A DNA stretch of 64,000 nucleotides from an uncultured Alphaproteobacteria bacterium (GCA_937873445.1 CALMWF010000040.1:110439-174438), one strand, 5' to 3'. Counted from the first letter of the stretch, positions 1 through 10,572 are shown. Numbers and translations are program-made. The notes: generated by a model from the sequence alone, not told the origin.

Positions 1-1172
1 TGGATGGCCACCGCCGTGTTCTTGTGGTTTTCCGAGGTATTGTAGCGGATTTCCATCTTCAGCGGCTTGTCCGGGCCATAGCCCAGTTCAGCCAGCACCT
101 TCTTGGCTTCGTCCTCGCGGTCGATCTGCGATTTCTGGGCATATTCGGTGAAGCGCGAGGTGTAGCCGGCAATGCCCGGCGGCACGAAGGAATAGCCGGG
201 GATCATGGTGTTCTGCCACACCTTCTCGGCCAGATAGTCACGGTCGATGGCTTCCGAGATGGCGTGACGAAGCTTGACGTTGTCCCACGGCTTCTTGTCG
301 GTCTTGAAGACATAGTAATAGGTGCCGAGGTAGGGCCCGATGCGCACCTGATCGCCAAACTTGGCCTTCAGGTCGGCGAGCTGTTCGGTCGGGATGTCGT
401 CGTTGGAGTCAAGCTCGCCCGCCTCGAGGCGCTTCATGGCGGTGGAACGATCTTCGGTGGGGATGTAGTTCACCGTGTCGATCTTCACATTGGCGGCGTC
501 ATAGAACTTGTCGTTCTTCACGGCCTTGATGTGGTCGTTGGGCACGAATTCCTTGAGCACATAGGCGCCGTTGGAGACCATGTTGCCCGGCTTCACGAAA
601 TCGGCGCCGAACTTCTCGACATTGGCCTTGCTCACCGGATAGGTGGCCTGGTGGGTGAGCATTTCGAGGAAATAGGGCGTGGGCGCGTTGAGGGTCACCT
701 CGAAGGTCGAGGCATCGACCGCCTTCACCCCCAGTTCGTCCGGCTTCTTCTTGCCGGCGGTGATGTCTTCGGCGTTGGCAACCGGCGCCAGCATGTAGGC
801 GTATTCGGCGGCAGTGGCGGGATCGACAATGCGGCGCCACGAGAACACGAAGTCGTCAGCGGTGACCGGCGAGCCGTCGGACCAGGTGGCGCCGGCGCGC
901 ATCTTGAAGGTATAGACCTTGCCGTCAGGCGAGACGGTGTAGCTTTCGGCGGCACCGGGCTGAACATTGGCCTTGGCATCATGGACCATCAGACCCATGA
1001 ACAGGTCGCGCAGAATGTTGGCCTCATAGACGGTGGAGGTCTTGTGCGGGTCGAGCGATTCCGGGTCGGCCGAGTTGCCGCGGTTGAACACCACTTCGGC
1101 GAAGGCGCCGGTAGCGGTCATCACCAGCATGGTGGAGCCGATGAGCAGGGTTTTGAGGTTGAGGTGACGCAT
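1..1172 (-). CDS. oppA: Oligopeptide ABC transporter substrate-binding protein (family 5), 3'-truncated by window edge
   Basis: Periplasmic solute-binding protein of the OppA/DppA (SBP family 5) type, which delivers peptides to an inner-membrane ABC permease. About 390 codons are present; the family usually has about 530 residues, so the C-terminal quarter lies outside the window. The N-terminus is a clear signal peptide (residues 1-25, ending AFA before EVVFNRG). The mature start carries the family signature ADPESLDPHKTST, and a later stretch reads SDGSPVTADDFVFSWRR. AGGAG lies 7 bases upstream of the ATG. The gene is divergent from dxs with no transporter partner visible; the permease genes, if linked, would lie to the left. 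The family assignment is strong, but peptide specificity cannot be read from sequence. Confidence 0.9.
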   Translation of the reverse strand, partial: MRHLNLKTLLIGSTMLVMTATGAFAEVVFNRGNSADPESLDPHKTSTVYEANILRDLFMGLMVHDAKANVQPGAAESYTVSPDGKVYTFKMRAGATWSDGSPVTADDFVFSWRRIVDPATAAEYAYMLAPVANAEDITAGKKKPDELGVKAVDASTFEVTLNAPTPYFLEMLTHQATYPVSKANVEKFGADFVKPGNMVSNGAYVLKEFVPNDHIKAVKNDKFYDAANVKIDTVNYIPTEDRSTAMKRLEAGELDSNDDIPTEQLADLKAKFGDQVRIGPYLGTYYYVFKTDKKPWDNVKLRHAISEAIDRDYLAEKVWQNTMIPGYSFVPPGIAGYTSRFTEYAQKSQIDREDEAKKVLAELGYGPDKPLKMEIRYNTSENHKNTAVAI

Positions 1173-1265
1173 TCGTGCTCTCCTGTATCAGCCGGGCAGA
1201 GGTTATCACCCTTCGGGCGGGTCCGCTCCGGCAGTTGATGGCCGACCCTAGCACAGGAAACGGAT

Positions 1266-1295
1266 TTGTCACGCCGTGAAAGACCGGCTTTTTAT
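1266..1295 (+). promoter_or_regulatory. Possible dxs promoter
   Basis: TTGTCA at 1266-1271 and TTTTAT at 1290-1295, 18 bp apart, precede dxs in the divergent oppA/dxs gap. The -35 matches 5 of 6 consensus bases, but the -10 is weak. Inference from motif and position only. Confidence 0.3.
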
Positions 1296-1375
1296 GGGCC
1301 TGGCCGGGCGCTGCGGAATGATTGCGATTTGAGCCGAGAATGCCTAAGAGAGAGGCAATCAGATTTCGGGATGCC

Positions 1376-3313
1376 ATGCCCCCTCTAACCCCCCTGCTGG
1401 ACCAGATCCAGACACCGGATGACCTGCGCCGCCTGCCCGCTGAAAAAATGGCGGAAGTGGCCAGGGAATTGCGCGACGAAACCATTGATGCGGCGGCGCA
1501 AACGGGTGGCCATTTCGGCTCCGGCCTGGGGGTGGTCGAACTGACGGTGGCGCTGCACTATGTCTTTGAAACGCCGCGCGACCGGATCATCTGGGATGTG
1601 AGCCATCAGGCCTATCCTCACAAAATTCTGACCGGCCGGCGGGCGGCCATCCGCTCCATTCGCCAGAAGGACGGTCTTTATGGGTTCACCAAGCGCAGTG
1701 AAAGCGCCTTCGACTCCTTCGGCGCGGCCCACTCCTCCACCTCCATTTCGGCGGGGCTGGGCATGGCGGTGGCGCGCGACCTGCGCGGCGAAAACAACCA
1801 TGTGATCTGCGTCATCGGCGACGGGTCGATGAGTGCCGGCATGGCCTATGAGGCGATGAACAACGCCGGTGCGGTGGATACGCGACTCATCGTCATTCTC
1901 AACGACAACGGCATGTCGATCTCGCCCGCCGTGGGGGCGCTCACCAACTATCTGTCGTGGCTGGTGTCGTCGCGGCCCTTCCTGTCGCTCCGCGACATTG
2001 CCAAGCAACTGGCCAAGAAGTTTCCGCGCAGCCTGCGCACGGCGGCCGAGCGGGCCGATGAATATGCCCGCGGCATGCTGACCGGCGGCACGCTGTTCGA
2101 GGAGCTGGGCTTCTACTATGTCGGCCCGGTGGATGGGCACGATACCAATACACTCATCAACATTCTGCAGAACGTGCGCGACGCCAAGCAGCTTGGCCCC
2201 ATTCTGGTGCATGTGGTGACGGAGAAGGGCAAGGGGCACCCCTTCGCCAAGGCCGACCCGGAAAACTATCACGCCATTTCCGGCTTCGACACCGCAACGC
2301 TGGAACTGAAGACCTCGACCGCCAACACCCCCACCTTCACCTCGGTTTTTGCCAAGGCGCTGATTGCCGAGGCGAGCAAGGACGACAAGATCGTGGGCAT
2401 TACGGCGGCCATGGCCACGGGCACGGGGCTGGACAAGTTTCAGGCCCAGTTTCCGGAGCGCACCTTTGACGTGGGCATTGCCGAACAGCATGCCGTCACC
2501 TTTGCCGCCGGTCTGGCGGCGGAGGGGTTCAAGCCGTTCTGCGCCATTTATTCCACCTTCCTGCAGCGGGCCTATGACCAGGTGGTGCATGATGTGGCGC
2601 TGCAGGGCCTGCCGGTGCGCTTCGCCATCGACCGTGCCGGTCTGGTGGGGCAGGACGGGCCGACCCATGCCGGCACCTTTGACATCACCTATCTCAGCTC
2701 GCTGCCGGGCATGGTGGTGATGGCGGCGGCCGACGAAGCTGAACTGATGCACATGGTGGCCACTGCCGCCAGCATCAATGACCGGCCCTGCGCCTTCCGC
2801 TATCCGCGCGGCGAGGGCGCTGGCGTTGACCTGCCGGAGGCCGGACAGGTGCTGGAGATCGGCAAGGGCCGGGTGCTGCGCCAGGGCAAGGATGTGGCCT
2901 TCCTGTCGCTGGGCACACGGCTTTCCGAAACCTGCAAGGCGGCGGATGCGCTGGCGGGCAAGGGGCTCACAGTGACGGTGGCCGATGCCCGCTTTGCCAA
3001 GCCGCTGGATGAGGCGCTGGTGCGGCAACTGGTGCTGGGCCACCGGGCGCTGATCACCATCGAGGAAGGGGCGATTGGCGGCTTTGGCTCGCAGGTTCTG
3101 CATTTCCTGGCGGATAACGGCCTGCTCAGTGGTGCTTGTGCGGTGCGCACCATGTTCCTGCCGGACCGCTTTGTGGCCCATGGCAGCCAGAAGGAACAAT
3201 ATGCCGATGCCGGGCTGATGGCCGGCGACATGGTGGCCCAGGCGCTGAGCGCGCTTGGCCCCGACAAGGGCCGGTCAGCCGCGGCGCAGAAGCCGGGCCG
3301 CCAGCACGCCTAG
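1376..3313 (+). CDS. dxs: 1-deoxy-D-xylulose-5-phosphate synthase
   Basis: First enzyme of the MEP isoprenoid pathway: condenses pyruvate and glyceraldehyde 3-phosphate, using thiamine diphosphate. The 645-residue product has the usual length. [15 protein letters not shown] lies near the N-terminus, the ThDP/Mg motif starts [18 protein letters not shown] and ends ILNDNG, and the transketolase-type second domain has [16 protein letters not shown] and [16 protein letters not shown] chose the ATG at 1376 because homologues start a few residues before TPLLD; in-frame ATG 1340 and TTG 1322 are alternatives, and no start has a strong ribosome site. Its last 39 bases overlap the 3' end of the convergent HpnN-like gene. 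A link to hopanoids is reasonable, since dxs supplies their isoprenoid precursors. Confidence 0.96.
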   Translation: MPPLTPLLDQIQTPDDLRRLPAEKMAEVARELRDETIDAAAQTGGHFGSGLGVVELTVALHYVFETPRDRIIWDVSHQAYPHKILTGRRAAIRSIRQKDGLYGFTKRSESAFDSFGAAHSSTSISAGLGMAVARDLRGENNHVICVIGDGSMSAGMAYEAMNNAGAVDTRLIVILNDNGMSISPAVGALTNYLSWLVSSRPFLSLRDIAKQLAKKFPRSLRTAAERADEYARGMLTGGTLFEELGFYYVGPVDGHDTNTLINILQNVRDAKQLGPILVHVVTEKGKGHPFAKADPENYHAISGFDTATLELKTSTANTPTFTSVFAKALIAEASKDDKIVGITAAMATGTGLDKFQAQFPERTFDVGIAEQHAVTFAAGLAAEGFKPFCAIYSTFLQRAYDQVVHDVALQGLPVRFAIDRAGLVGQDGPTHAGTFDITYLSSLPGMVVMAAADEAELMHMVATAASINDRPCAFRYPRGEGAGVDLPEAGQVLEIGKGRVLRQGKDVAFLSLGTRLSETCKAADALAGKGLTVTVADARFAKPLDEALVRQLVLGHRALITIEEGAIGGFGSQVLHFLADNGLLSGACAVRTMFLPDRFVAHGSQKEQYADAGLMAGDMVAQALSALGPDKGRSAAAQKPGRQHA

Positions 3314-5869
3314 TTCCTGGGCCAGCGAGCTGCGCACCAGCACCTCGGCGGCGGCAAAGGCCAGAAGGGGCAGCACCAGCACCAGGGCCGTATCGTGCAG
3401 GGTTGACGATCCCACCACAAACAGCGGTGCGGCGCAGGCCAGCACCACCAGCAGAATGCCCGCGCCTTCGGCCTTGATGGCGCCGAAATGATTGCCCTGC
3501 CCCAAGGCCCGCGAGCGGATGAGGGGCAGCATGTTCAGGGTGAAGCCCATGACAATGGCGGTCATCAGGGCGGGCAGGTTCTGTGGCGTTATCACCACGC
3601 CGGACAGGGCCAGAAACGACCATGCCGCCATGACGCCCACGGCGAAACTGCCCATGCTGGCAGACCATGACACAATGCGGCGGCTGACGATGAGGATGAT
3701 GGCGGCGGCGGCCATGAGACCGAGGCCCGCAGCAATGAAGAACAGGCGGCGCAGCGCCAGGGCGGCCTTGGCTGCCGCCAGCGCCCGGTCCACCGGCGCG
3801 AGGCCGAAGTCCTCAAGTTTTTCGGCCAGGGCGGCCGCCGACAGGCCGCGCACCGGCTCGACGCTCAAGCGGTAGATGCCTTCGGGCGAAAGAAACAGGT
3901 CCCGAAGGCGGCTATCCAGGCTGGCAACAGCCGGTGGTTCCAGCCCGGCCAGCAGATTGGCCGTGGTGGCTGCCTGATCAAAGCGGGCAAACAGCAGGGT
4001 TTCCAGGCGCAGCAGGGCAACATCAGGATTGTGTGCCTGCTCGCCCAAGAGCAGCAGGCTGCGGCGAAAGTCCTGGGCGGCGGCGCTCAGTTCGGCGGGT
4101 GTGTGGGGCGCATTGGCAATGGCCTTGAGGCTGACGTCCAGCGCCGTGAACTGTTCCTCGGCGGTCATGTCCATCTCGGCCATGGTGGCGGGATTGGCGT
4201 GGGGAAAGACATCCCGCAGCGGGGCAAGCAGGGCCAGCTTGTCCGGCACATCGGCGGGCAGGAAGGCCCCCAGCCAGCGCACCGCCTTGACCCCCTGCAC
4301 CTCACGCAGGCGGGCAATCTTGTTTTCAGCCGCATCCGGGCTGTCGGCCAGAATCTGCACCGCCACAGCATGGGCGCTGGCGGCAGGTTCACCGGACGAA
4401 AAAACCACCGGCGGCACCAGGGTAAGGCCGACAAAGGCCACAACCGCCGCCGCCACCGCCAGCGGACGGCGCCAGGCGCCATCCCAGTCCCAGGGCGGCA
4501 CCCAGCGGCGCAGCGGCGGCACGACCGGGTCCATCGGGGGCAGAAACCTCTGCATGGTGTGGAGCAGCACTGGTCCCAGGGTGAACACGCTGGCCAGGGC
4601 GGCTGACAGGGCCGTGACCAGCACCACCGACAGGCGCTCCATGGCGGCAAGGCCGGTGGTAAACCAGCCCGCCCAGAAGAGAATGAGCGCCAGGGTCAGC
4701 GCTGCCAGCCGCGGGCCGTCGCGCTGGGCGGCCAGCATCCAGCTCCCCGCGGCGGAACGGCTGCCGTCGTCATTTTCCACCATGGCAATGGCGAGATGGG
4801 TGGCAAGCGGCAGCATCACCGGACCGGCAATCACCGGCAGCAGCCACAGATCACGCGGTGCCGGGGGCCAGATGAGGGCGGCAAGCAACAGGGCCGGCGC
4901 CAGCGCCGCCAGCACCGGCAGACTGACCAGAGCCACCAGCCTGAGCTCGCCGAAGAGCACCAGGAATGTGGCGGCAACGAAGGCCAGCGCCATGCCAAGA
5001 CCGGTGATCCACTGCAGGGGGGTGAGATCACCCAGGCGATCGGGCACCACCGGCAGGCCTTCCACCCTGGTGGTGACCACGCCACCCGGCGGGGCAGCCA
5101 GGACCAGTTCCCTGCGCACCCGCTGGGCGGCAGCGGCATTCTGGTCCGGCAGGGGCCAGGCAATGACCAGTGCCTCGCTGGCGCCGGGCTGAAAGGACAG
5201 GCCTGCCACTTCCCGCCAGTCCAGTTCGGCCGGATTGCCGGCCACCTGCGAGCGGATGGAGGCGCCGGCCGCACGGAACAGCCGGTCCAGCCCCTGCGGC
5301 TGGCGGCCCTGTTCAACGGCGGCTGTCACCTCGCGTAGCAGAATGTTGAGGCCGCCGACGCTGGGCTTGGCGGCAATGGCGCGAAACAGCGGCGCGAGTG
5401 CCGTGGCCGTGGCCACCCGCTGGGCAATGTCATCAGCCGACAGATAGAGCAGCGCGTTGCGCTCGTAATAGGGCCCCTGCCCCGGCATCAGCACCACATG
5501 GAACAGGCTGGTCTCAGCCTCCAGGGCACGGGCGAGACGGGTCTGGGCGGTCTGGCGGCTGGCGGCATCGGCGCTGGTGAGATGAATGGTGATGAGGCCA
5601 TCAAGATTGGGGAACTGGCGCTCCAGTTCAGCCAGGCGGTCGGCATGGACCGAGGGGATGGCGCGGGCATCCGGCAGGTCGTGACCCTGGGGAAACAGCA
5701 GCAGGGTGAGCGCCAGACTCAGCCCAACAATGGCACCCCAGATGGCCAGCACCTGAACCGGAAAGCGCAGCACGCCGCGCACCACACGGGCAAACAGATT
5801 GGGTTTCAGACGCGGCACCGGCGACGGCGCCTGCCGGAAGGGGCTGTGCCACTGCTGCCAGTCCTGCAT
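3275..5869 (-). CDS. hpnN: HpnN-like MMPL/RND family transporter (hopanoid-associated)
   Basis: Large inner-membrane protein of the MMPL/RND superfamily. The 864 residues show the expected plan: one N-terminal membrane helix (about 32-60), a large periplasmic domain, a helix cluster (about 270-440), a second periplasmic domain and a C-terminal helix cluster (about 690-850). The stretch [22 protein letters not shown] resembles a conserved HpnN region as I recall it. HpnN proteins are known to move hopanoids to the outer membrane. The gene follows pssA after 117 bp and has its own predicted promoter. It is convergent with dxs and overlaps its 3' end by 39 bp. No other hpn gene is visible, so the hopanoid role rests on family resemblance and the neighbouring dxs; a generic MMPL lipid transporter is the alternative. 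Confidence 0.72.
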   Translation of the reverse strand: MQDWQQWHSPFRQAPSPVPRLKPNLFARVVRGVLRFPVQVLAIWGAIVGLSLALTLLLFPQGHDLPDARAIPSVHADRLAELERQFPNLDGLITIHLTSADAASRQTAQTRLARALEAETSLFHVVLMPGQGPYYERNALLYLSADDIAQRVATATALAPLFRAIAAKPSVGGLNILLREVTAAVEQGRQPQGLDRLFRAAGASIRSQVAGNPAELDWREVAGLSFQPGASEALVIAWPLPDQNAAAAQRVRRELVLAAPPGGVVTTRVEGLPVVPDRLGDLTPLQWITGLGMALAFVAATFLVLFGELRLVALVSLPVLAALAPALLLAALIWPPAPRDLWLLPVIAGPVMLPLATHLAIAMVENDDGSRSAAGSWMLAAQRDGPRLAALTLALILFWAGWFTTGLAAMERLSVVLVTALSAALASVFTLGPVLLHTMQRFLPPMDPVVPPLRRWVPPWDWDGAWRRPLAVAAAVVAFVGLTLVPPVVFSSGEPAASAHAVAVQILADSPDAAENKIARLREVQGVKAVRWLGAFLPADVPDKLALLAPLRDVFPHANPATMAEMDMTAEEQFTALDVSLKAIANAPHTPAELSAAAQDFRRSLLLLGEQAHNPDVALLRLETLLFARFDQAATTANLLAGLEPPAVASLDSRLRDLFLSPEGIYRLSVEPVRGLSAAALAEKLEDFGLAPVDRALAAAKAALALRRLFFIAAGLGLMAAAAIILIVSRRIVSWSASMGSFAVGVMAAWSFLALSGVVITPQNLPALMTAIVMGFTLNMLPLIRSRALGQGNHFGAIKAEGAGILLVVLACAAPLFVVGSSTLHDTALVLVLPLLAFAAAEVLVRSSLAQELGVLAARLLRRG

Positions 5870-5921
5870 TCAACTCCGTCGCCAAAAGCGCACCGCCACC
5901 CACAGCAGAGCAACCTGTGTC

Positions 5922-5950
5922 ATCATAGGCATGGAACAGTGCGCTGCCAA
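5922..5950 (-). promoter_or_regulatory. Predicted sigma-70-type promoter for hpnN
   Basis: On the minus strand TTGGCA (5945-5950) and TATGAT (5922-5927) are separated by exactly 17 bp; each matches 5 of 6 consensus bases. The predicted start would give a leader of about 45 bases before the ATG at 5869. It lies in the 117-bp gap after pssA, so hpnN can be expressed apart from the phospholipid genes. Confidence 0.55.
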
Positions 5951-5986
5951 TGTGTCCTGCTGCACTGGCAACAGCAACCGGACAGA

Positions 5987-6799
5987 TCAGGGCCCGGCCG
6001 CAGCAGCAGCCTCGTCCTGTTTTTTCAACTGCCGGTAGCGGTGGATGCTGAAGGGTATGAGAAGGATGTAGCCCAGCCAGATGATGAGCAGCGTGGTCCA
6101 CGGGAAGGCAACCAGCAGCACGATGACCATGGCGGCAGCGGCCAGCATGGGCATGTAGTTCTCACGCGGCACGGCGGAGCCGCCCGCCTTGCCTGAAAAG
6201 GTGGGCACCCGGCTGACCATCAGGAAGGCGACCAGCATGAGATAGGGGGCAATGATCCAGCCGAAGCGGTGGGCGTCATCAAACAGGCCAAGGAAGCCCA
6301 TGTAGAAGGGCACCATGGCAAGACCTGCCCCGGCGGGAGCGGGAATGCCGGTGAAGAAGCCTGCTGCCCAGGCGGGCTTTTTCGGATCATCGAGCATGAC
6401 ATTGAAGCGGGCGAGGCGCAGCGCACAGCCGATGGACAGCATGAGGGCGGCAACCCAGCCCATGGTGCGCATGTGGTTGAGCGCCCAGAAATAGATGAGA
6501 ATGGCCGGAGCGACACCGAAGTTCACGAAGTCGGCCAGAGAGTCCAGTTCGGCGCCGAAGCGCGAGGTGCCCTTGAGATAACGGGCAAGGCGACCGTCCA
6601 CCGCGTCGAGAACAATGGCAAGGATGACGGCCGAAACGGCCAGCTGATAGCGCCCCTCCAGACCGACCCGAATGGCGGTGACGCCGCTGCACAGGGCCAG
6701 AAGGGTGATGAGGTTGGGGGCGAGAAAGCGGAGCGGAATGCGCGACAGCCGGTCCATCGGCAGGTGTTCGGGCGGCGGGCTGAGGGGATCGTCCTGCAT
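5987..6799 (-). CDS. pssA: CDP-diacylglycerol--serine O-phosphatidyltransferase
   Basis: Integral membrane enzyme that makes phosphatidylserine from CDP-diacylglycerol and serine, the step before phosphatidylethanolamine. The CDP-alcohol phosphotransferase motif is intact: DGRLAR, then G and two spaced Asp residues (FGAELDSLAD), around residues 66-88. Multiple hydrophobic helices follow, and the 270 residues fit the type II bacterial family. The start at 6799 lies 8 bp after the psd stop, and an AGGA overlapping that stop serves as ribosome site. A later Met at residue 15 (MDRLSRIPL) is possible. It is almost certainly co-transcribed with psd, so consecutive pathway steps are linked. Confidence 0.95.
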   Translation of the reverse strand: MQDDPLSPPPEHLPMDRLSRIPLRFLAPNLITLLALCSGVTAIRVGLEGRYQLAVSAVILAIVLDAVDGRLARYLKGTSRFGAELDSLADFVNFGVAPAILIYFWALNHMRTMGWVAALMLSIGCALRLARFNVMLDDPKKPAWAAGFFTGIPAPAGAGLAMVPFYMGFLGLFDDAHRFGWIIAPYLMLVAFLMVSRVPTFSGKAGGSAVPRENYMPMLAAAAMVIVLLVAFPWTTLLIIWLGYILLIPFSIHRYRQLKKQDEAAAAAGP

Positions 6800-6807
6800 C
6801 GGGGATC

Positions 6808-7512
6808 CTATTGGCTGCGCCCGCAGCGCGGGGCAACACTGCGGCCCAGTTCCGCCAGCACAGTTTCTCCGGCGATGGCGCGCTGGCCCAGACAGGCGAG
6901 AACAGCAGTGCCCTCCGGCACATAGACATCAACCCGGCTGCCGAAGCGGATGAGTCCGAAGCGTTCCCCGGCGGCAAGCCCCTGTCCCTCGCCCACGAAC
7001 TTGACGATGCGGCGGGCCACCAGACCGGCAATCTGCACCACCCCGATGCGGCTGTTGTCGGCGCGCTCAATGGTGAGCGCCTGACGCTCATTATCCTCGC
7101 TGGCCTTGTCCAGTTCGGCATTGATGAAGGCGCCGGGCACATAGGTGATGCGGGCGATGCGGCCGGCCACGGGGCTGCGGTTCACATGCACGTCAAAGAC
7201 ATTCATGAACACGGAAATGCGGGTGTGCGGCTGGCGCGGCAGGTCAAGCTCGGCCGGCGGCACCACGCTTTCAATGGCGCTGACCCGGCCGTCGGCGGGA
7301 GAAATCACCAGCGCATCATCGATGGGCGTGACGCGCGGCGGGTCGCGGAAGAAATAGGCGCACCACAGGGTAAGCACGATGCCAAACCAGGTGAGGACGC
7401 GCCAGTCCATGAGCCAGAAAACGAAGGCCACGGCGGCAAAGATGGCGATGAAGCGCCAACCCTCGGGGTGGATGGGCACAAAGGTTTTGCTGATGGTGTC
7501 CACAAGCGACAT
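6808..7512 (-). CDS. psd: Phosphatidylserine decarboxylase
   Basis: Pyruvoyl-dependent membrane enzyme converting phosphatidylserine to phosphatidylethanolamine. The 234-residue length is that of the short (type II, PSD-A) form. Two hydrophobic helices lie at about 20-54. The self-cleavage site is the Gly191-Ser192 pair in [13 protein letters not shown], where Ser becomes the pyruvoyl group. Conserved [14 protein letters not shown] and SPADGRV are also present. It directly precedes pssA (8 bp). A weak possible promoter (TTGCAA, 16 bp, TAGACC on the minus strand) lies in the 41 bp before the start, so it may also be read from the upstream ABC gene. Confidence 0.96.
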   Translation of the reverse strand: MSLVDTISKTFVPIHPEGWRFIAIFAAVAFVFWLMDWRVLTWFGIVLTLWCAYFFRDPPRVTPIDDALVISPADGRVSAIESVVPPAELDLPRQPHTRISVFMNVFDVHVNRSPVAGRIARITYVPGAFINAELDKASEDNERQALTIERADNSRIGVVQIAGLVARRIVKFVGEGQGLAAGERFGLIRFGSRVDVYVPEGTAVLACLGQRAIAGETVLAELGRSVAPRCGRSQ

Positions 7513-7553
7513 GGTTCTGGTCTAGCCCCTTTGCCGGAAATTGCAACTTGGCA

Positions 7554-9416
7554 TTAGGACACGGGCGAAGCCAGCGCCTGATCTTCGGCCAGACGGCGAC
7601 GGGCCTCCTCGGCCTCCTGCTGGCGCGACCACATGCGGGCATAGAGCCCCCGTTTCTTCAGCAGTCTGGCATGGGTGCCGCGCTCGGCAATGCGGCCCTG
7701 ATCGAGCACAATGATCTCATCAGCATCGACAATGGTGGAGAGCCGGTGGGCAATGACCAGGGTGGTGCGGTCACGCGAGACGCGGCGCAGCGACTCCTGA
7801 ATTTCACGTTCGGTGAAACTGTCGAGGGCCGAGGTGGCCTCGTCGAGCACCAGAATGGGCGGCCCCTTCAGAATGGTGCGGGCAATGGAGACGCGCTGCT
7901 TTTCACCGCCGGACAGCTTGAGGCCGCGTTCGCCGACCAGCGAGTCATAGGTCTTCGGCAGGCTCATGACGAAGTCATGGATCTGGGCGAGCCTGGCCGC
8001 CGCCTCCACCTCGGCGTCGGTGGCATCAGGCCGGCCATAGCGGATGTTGTAACGCACCGTGTCGTTGAACAGCACCGTGTCCTGCGGCACCATGCCGATG
8101 GCGGCACGCAGGCTCTTCTGGGTGACATGGGCAATGTCCTGGCCGTCAATGGTGATGCGGCCGCCGGTCACGTCATAGAAGCGGTAGAGCAGACGCGAGA
8201 TGGTGGACTTGCCCGCCCCCGATGGGCCGACGATGGCAACCGTATGACCGGCGGGCACGGTGAAGGAAATGCCCTTGAGAATGGGGCGTTCGGGATCATA
8301 GGCGAAGGACACATCCTCGAAGGTGAGCTGGGCCTTGTCGACCGCAAGGGGCGTTGCGTCGGGTGCGTCGCTGATTTCGGCATTGACCGCCAGCAAATGA
8401 AGCATGCCTTCCACGTCAATGAGGCCCTGCTTGATTTCACGGTAGGAGGAACCGACGAAATTCAGGGGCACATAGAGCTGGATCAGCAGCGCATTGATCA
8501 TTACGAAATCGCCGATGGTGGAGCGGCCCTGGTAGATAGCCCAGGCCGACAGCGCCATGACGATGGTGAGGCCGATGGTGTAGATCACCGTCTGGCCGGA
8601 GTTGAGGAAGGCGAGCGACACCCAGGTTTTGCGCGCTGCCTCCTCATAGCGGCGCATGGAGGCGTCGAAGCGGCCGGTCTCGTGGTCCTCGTTGCCGAAA
8701 TATTTCACCGTCTCGAAGTTGAGCAGCGAGTCGATGGCCTTGGTGCTGGCGTCGGTGTCGGCCTCGTTCATGGCCCGGCGGATGCCGATGCGCCATTCGG
8801 TGGCGGCATAGGTGAACCACAGATAAAGGGCTGCCGTGACCAGAATGATGGCCGCATAAATCCAGCCGAAGGACCAGATGAGGACACCCGCCACCATGGC
8901 GATTTCCAGCACGGTGGGAAAGGTGTTGAACAGCGAAAAGCGCAGCACCGTGTCAACGCCGTTGGTGCCGCGCGAGATGATGCGCGACAGGCCGCCAGTG
9001 CGCCGTTCCAGATGGAATTTCAGCGACAGGGCGTGGAGGTGGCGGAAGGTTCTGATGGCCAGTTCGCGCACCGCGCGCTGGCCGACCTTGGCGAAGACGG
9101 CGTCACGGAACTGGGCCATCACCACCATCATGATGCGGCCCATGCCATAGGCCAGCACCAGGAAGAACGGCACGGTGAAGGCGATGGCCGCCGGATTGCC
9201 GGAGGCGGTGAGCGCATCGGTGGCGTATTTGAAGGCGTAGGGGGTGGCGATGGTGACCACCTTGGACAGGACCAGCGCCACCAGCGCCACCACCACGCGC
9301 GCCTTCAGGTCGGGCCTGCCCTCGGGCCACAGATAGGGCAGCAGGCCCTTCAGGGTCTGCCATTGATCGCCGTCACCGGAAAAGGCCGGATCGGCCATGG
9401 TGGTGTGTCTGCGCAT
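7554..9416 (-). CDS. Atm1/HMT1-type ABC exporter, fused permease-ATPase
   Basis: Half-size ABC exporter expected to work as a homodimer in the inner membrane. The 620 residues comprise six transmembrane helices (about 40-330) and a C-terminal ATPase with Walker A GPSGAGKST (about 397-405), signature LSGGEKQR, Walker B ILVLDEATSALD and the H-loop IAHRLST. The membrane domain has features of the Atm1/HMT1 branch, which exports glutathione-linked sulfur species or metal complexes (for example LWPEGRPDLKARVV and TPYAFKYATDAL at the N-terminus). Family knowledge suggests a role in metal or redox stress, but substrate cannot be told from sequence. The start at 9416 has no strong ribosome site; Met7 (9398) is an alternative. 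It follows the LysM gene by 22 bp. Confidence 0.88.
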   Translation of the reverse strand: MRRHTTMADPAFSGDGDQWQTLKGLLPYLWPEGRPDLKARVVVALVALVLSKVVTIATPYAFKYATDALTASGNPAAIAFTVPFFLVLAYGMGRIMMVVMAQFRDAVFAKVGQRAVRELAIRTFRHLHALSLKFHLERRTGGLSRIISRGTNGVDTVLRFSLFNTFPTVLEIAMVAGVLIWSFGWIYAAIILVTAALYLWFTYAATEWRIGIRRAMNEADTDASTKAIDSLLNFETVKYFGNEDHETGRFDASMRRYEEAARKTWVSLAFLNSGQTVIYTIGLTIVMALSAWAIYQGRSTIGDFVMINALLIQLYVPLNFVGSSYREIKQGLIDVEGMLHLLAVNAEISDAPDATPLAVDKAQLTFEDVSFAYDPERPILKGISFTVPAGHTVAIVGPSGAGKSTISRLLYRFYDVTGGRITIDGQDIAHVTQKSLRAAIGMVPQDTVLFNDTVRYNIRYGRPDATDAEVEAAARLAQIHDFVMSLPKTYDSLVGERGLKLSGGEKQRVSIARTILKGPPILVLDEATSALDSFTEREIQESLRRVSRDRTTLVIAHRLSTIVDADEIIVLDQGRIAERGTHARLLKKRGLYARMWSRQQEAEEARRRLAEDQALASPVS

Positions 9417-9438
9417 GTGCTGTTAATCCGTTGACTGA

Positions 9439-10572
9439 TTATTCCGCCCTGGGCGTGAGGAAGATCTGGCCGGGATAGATCAGGCGCGGATTACGGATCT
9501 GATCCTTGTTGGCCTCGTAGATCACCGTGTATTTGATGCCCTTGCCATAAATCTTGCGCGACAGGCGCCAGAGGTTGTTGCCGGGCTGGATGACGATGCG
9601 GTCGGCGGCCGCGGCTTCCGCTCTGGCAGGTGGCGTGGCAGCAGCCAGCCTGGCGGGGTCTTCGCGCAGGAAGGGCAGTTCGACCCGGCTGATGACCGAG
9701 CCGTCGCTGGCCAATTCATCAGTGCGCAGGCTGTGGGTGCCGGGGCTGACAACACTGCCGCCCGGCACGGTCCACGCGCCATCCGGGCCGACGGCGGTTT
9801 CGCCGGCGGGCGCATTGTCAACATAGAGACGCACCGTGTTGCCCGGTGTGCCGTGGCCGGAAAAGACGATGTTGCCCTGCTGGTCATAGTCCACAGCATT
9901 GAGGGTGACCGTCTTGCCATCACCCGCCGGGGCGGCCGGGGCAGCCGGGGTGGGCGGCGCGGCGGCTGGGGCGGGCGTTGCAGCCGGCCCGGAAGCGGCC
10001 GCCACCACGGTGGTGTTGGGCTTGGCGGGATCGATCACTGCCACCATGGCCGCACCCTCGGCATTGGGCTTCACCGCCACGGCCACGGTCTGCTGCGAGG
10101 GTGTGACCTTGCCGTCCTGGGCCACTTCAAGGGTCAGCGTTCCGGCGCCGGGCTTGAGCGGCTGGCCGGGGATAATGACAAAGGCGCCGGTGGCGTCGGC
10201 GGTGGCGGTGCCCACGCTGTCACCATTGAGTTTCAGCGTCACGGCGGCACCGGGCAGGGCGCGGCCCGCCACGACAGTGTCGCCATTGGGCTCCACCCGC
10301 ACGGTGTCGAAGGTGGGAATGGCGGGGTCTGGCAGGGCGGCGGGGTTTTCCGGCGTGACGGCGGCGGGCGCGGTGGCGGAGTCCGGGGTGCCGGGTGCCG
10401 TCTCGGCTGGTGTATCCGCTGCGGGCTGGCCGAGGGAAGCAAGCCCCCCCGGAAGCTGCGGCCCGGCGACGTAGTAAAGGCCGCCCAGAGTGGCCGCCGC
10501 CAGAGCCGTCAGGCCGGTGAATACCCACAGCGGATTGTGGGGCTTGCGCTGGTTCTGTTGTGTGTCCGTCAT
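9439..10572 (-). CDS. Membrane-anchored Ig-like/LysM domain protein
   Basis: Predicted envelope protein of 377 residues. A short cytoplasmic N-terminus is followed by one hydrophobic helix (about 16-36) and a Pro/Ala/Thr-rich periplasmic region. At least two bacterial Ig-like segments follow (around VVAGRALPGAAVTLKLNG and FSGHGTPGNTVRLYVD), and a C-terminal LysM domain begins RIVIQPGNNLWRLSRKIYG and ends IYPGQIFLTP. LysM binds peptidoglycan, so the protein may bridge membrane and cell wall; that role is inferred. I chose ATG 10572 (MTDTQQNQRK); ATG 10584 also fits. It heads a leftward group with the ABC exporter, psd and pssA and is divergent from the LOG-family gene. Confidence 0.82.
   Translation of the reverse strand: MTDTQQNQRKPHNPLWVFTGLTALAAATLGGLYYVAGPQLPGGLASLGQPAADTPAETAPGTPDSATAPAAVTPENPAALPDPAIPTFDTVRVEPNGDTVVAGRALPGAAVTLKLNGDSVGTATADATGAFVIIPGQPLKPGAGTLTLEVAQDGKVTPSQQTVAVAVKPNAEGAAMVAVIDPAKPNTTVVAAASGPAATPAPAAAPPTPAAPAAPAGDGKTVTLNAVDYDQQGNIVFSGHGTPGNTVRLYVDNAPAGETAVGPDGAWTVPGGSVVSPGTHSLRTDELASDGSVISRVELPFLREDPARLAAATPPARAEAAAADRIVIQPGNNLWRLSRKIYGKGIKYTVIYEANKDQIRNPRLIYPGQIFLTPRAE

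Noticed and set aside
1385..3199. Long open frame antisense to dxs
   Set aside because: Shadow of Dxs; no motif and atypical composition.
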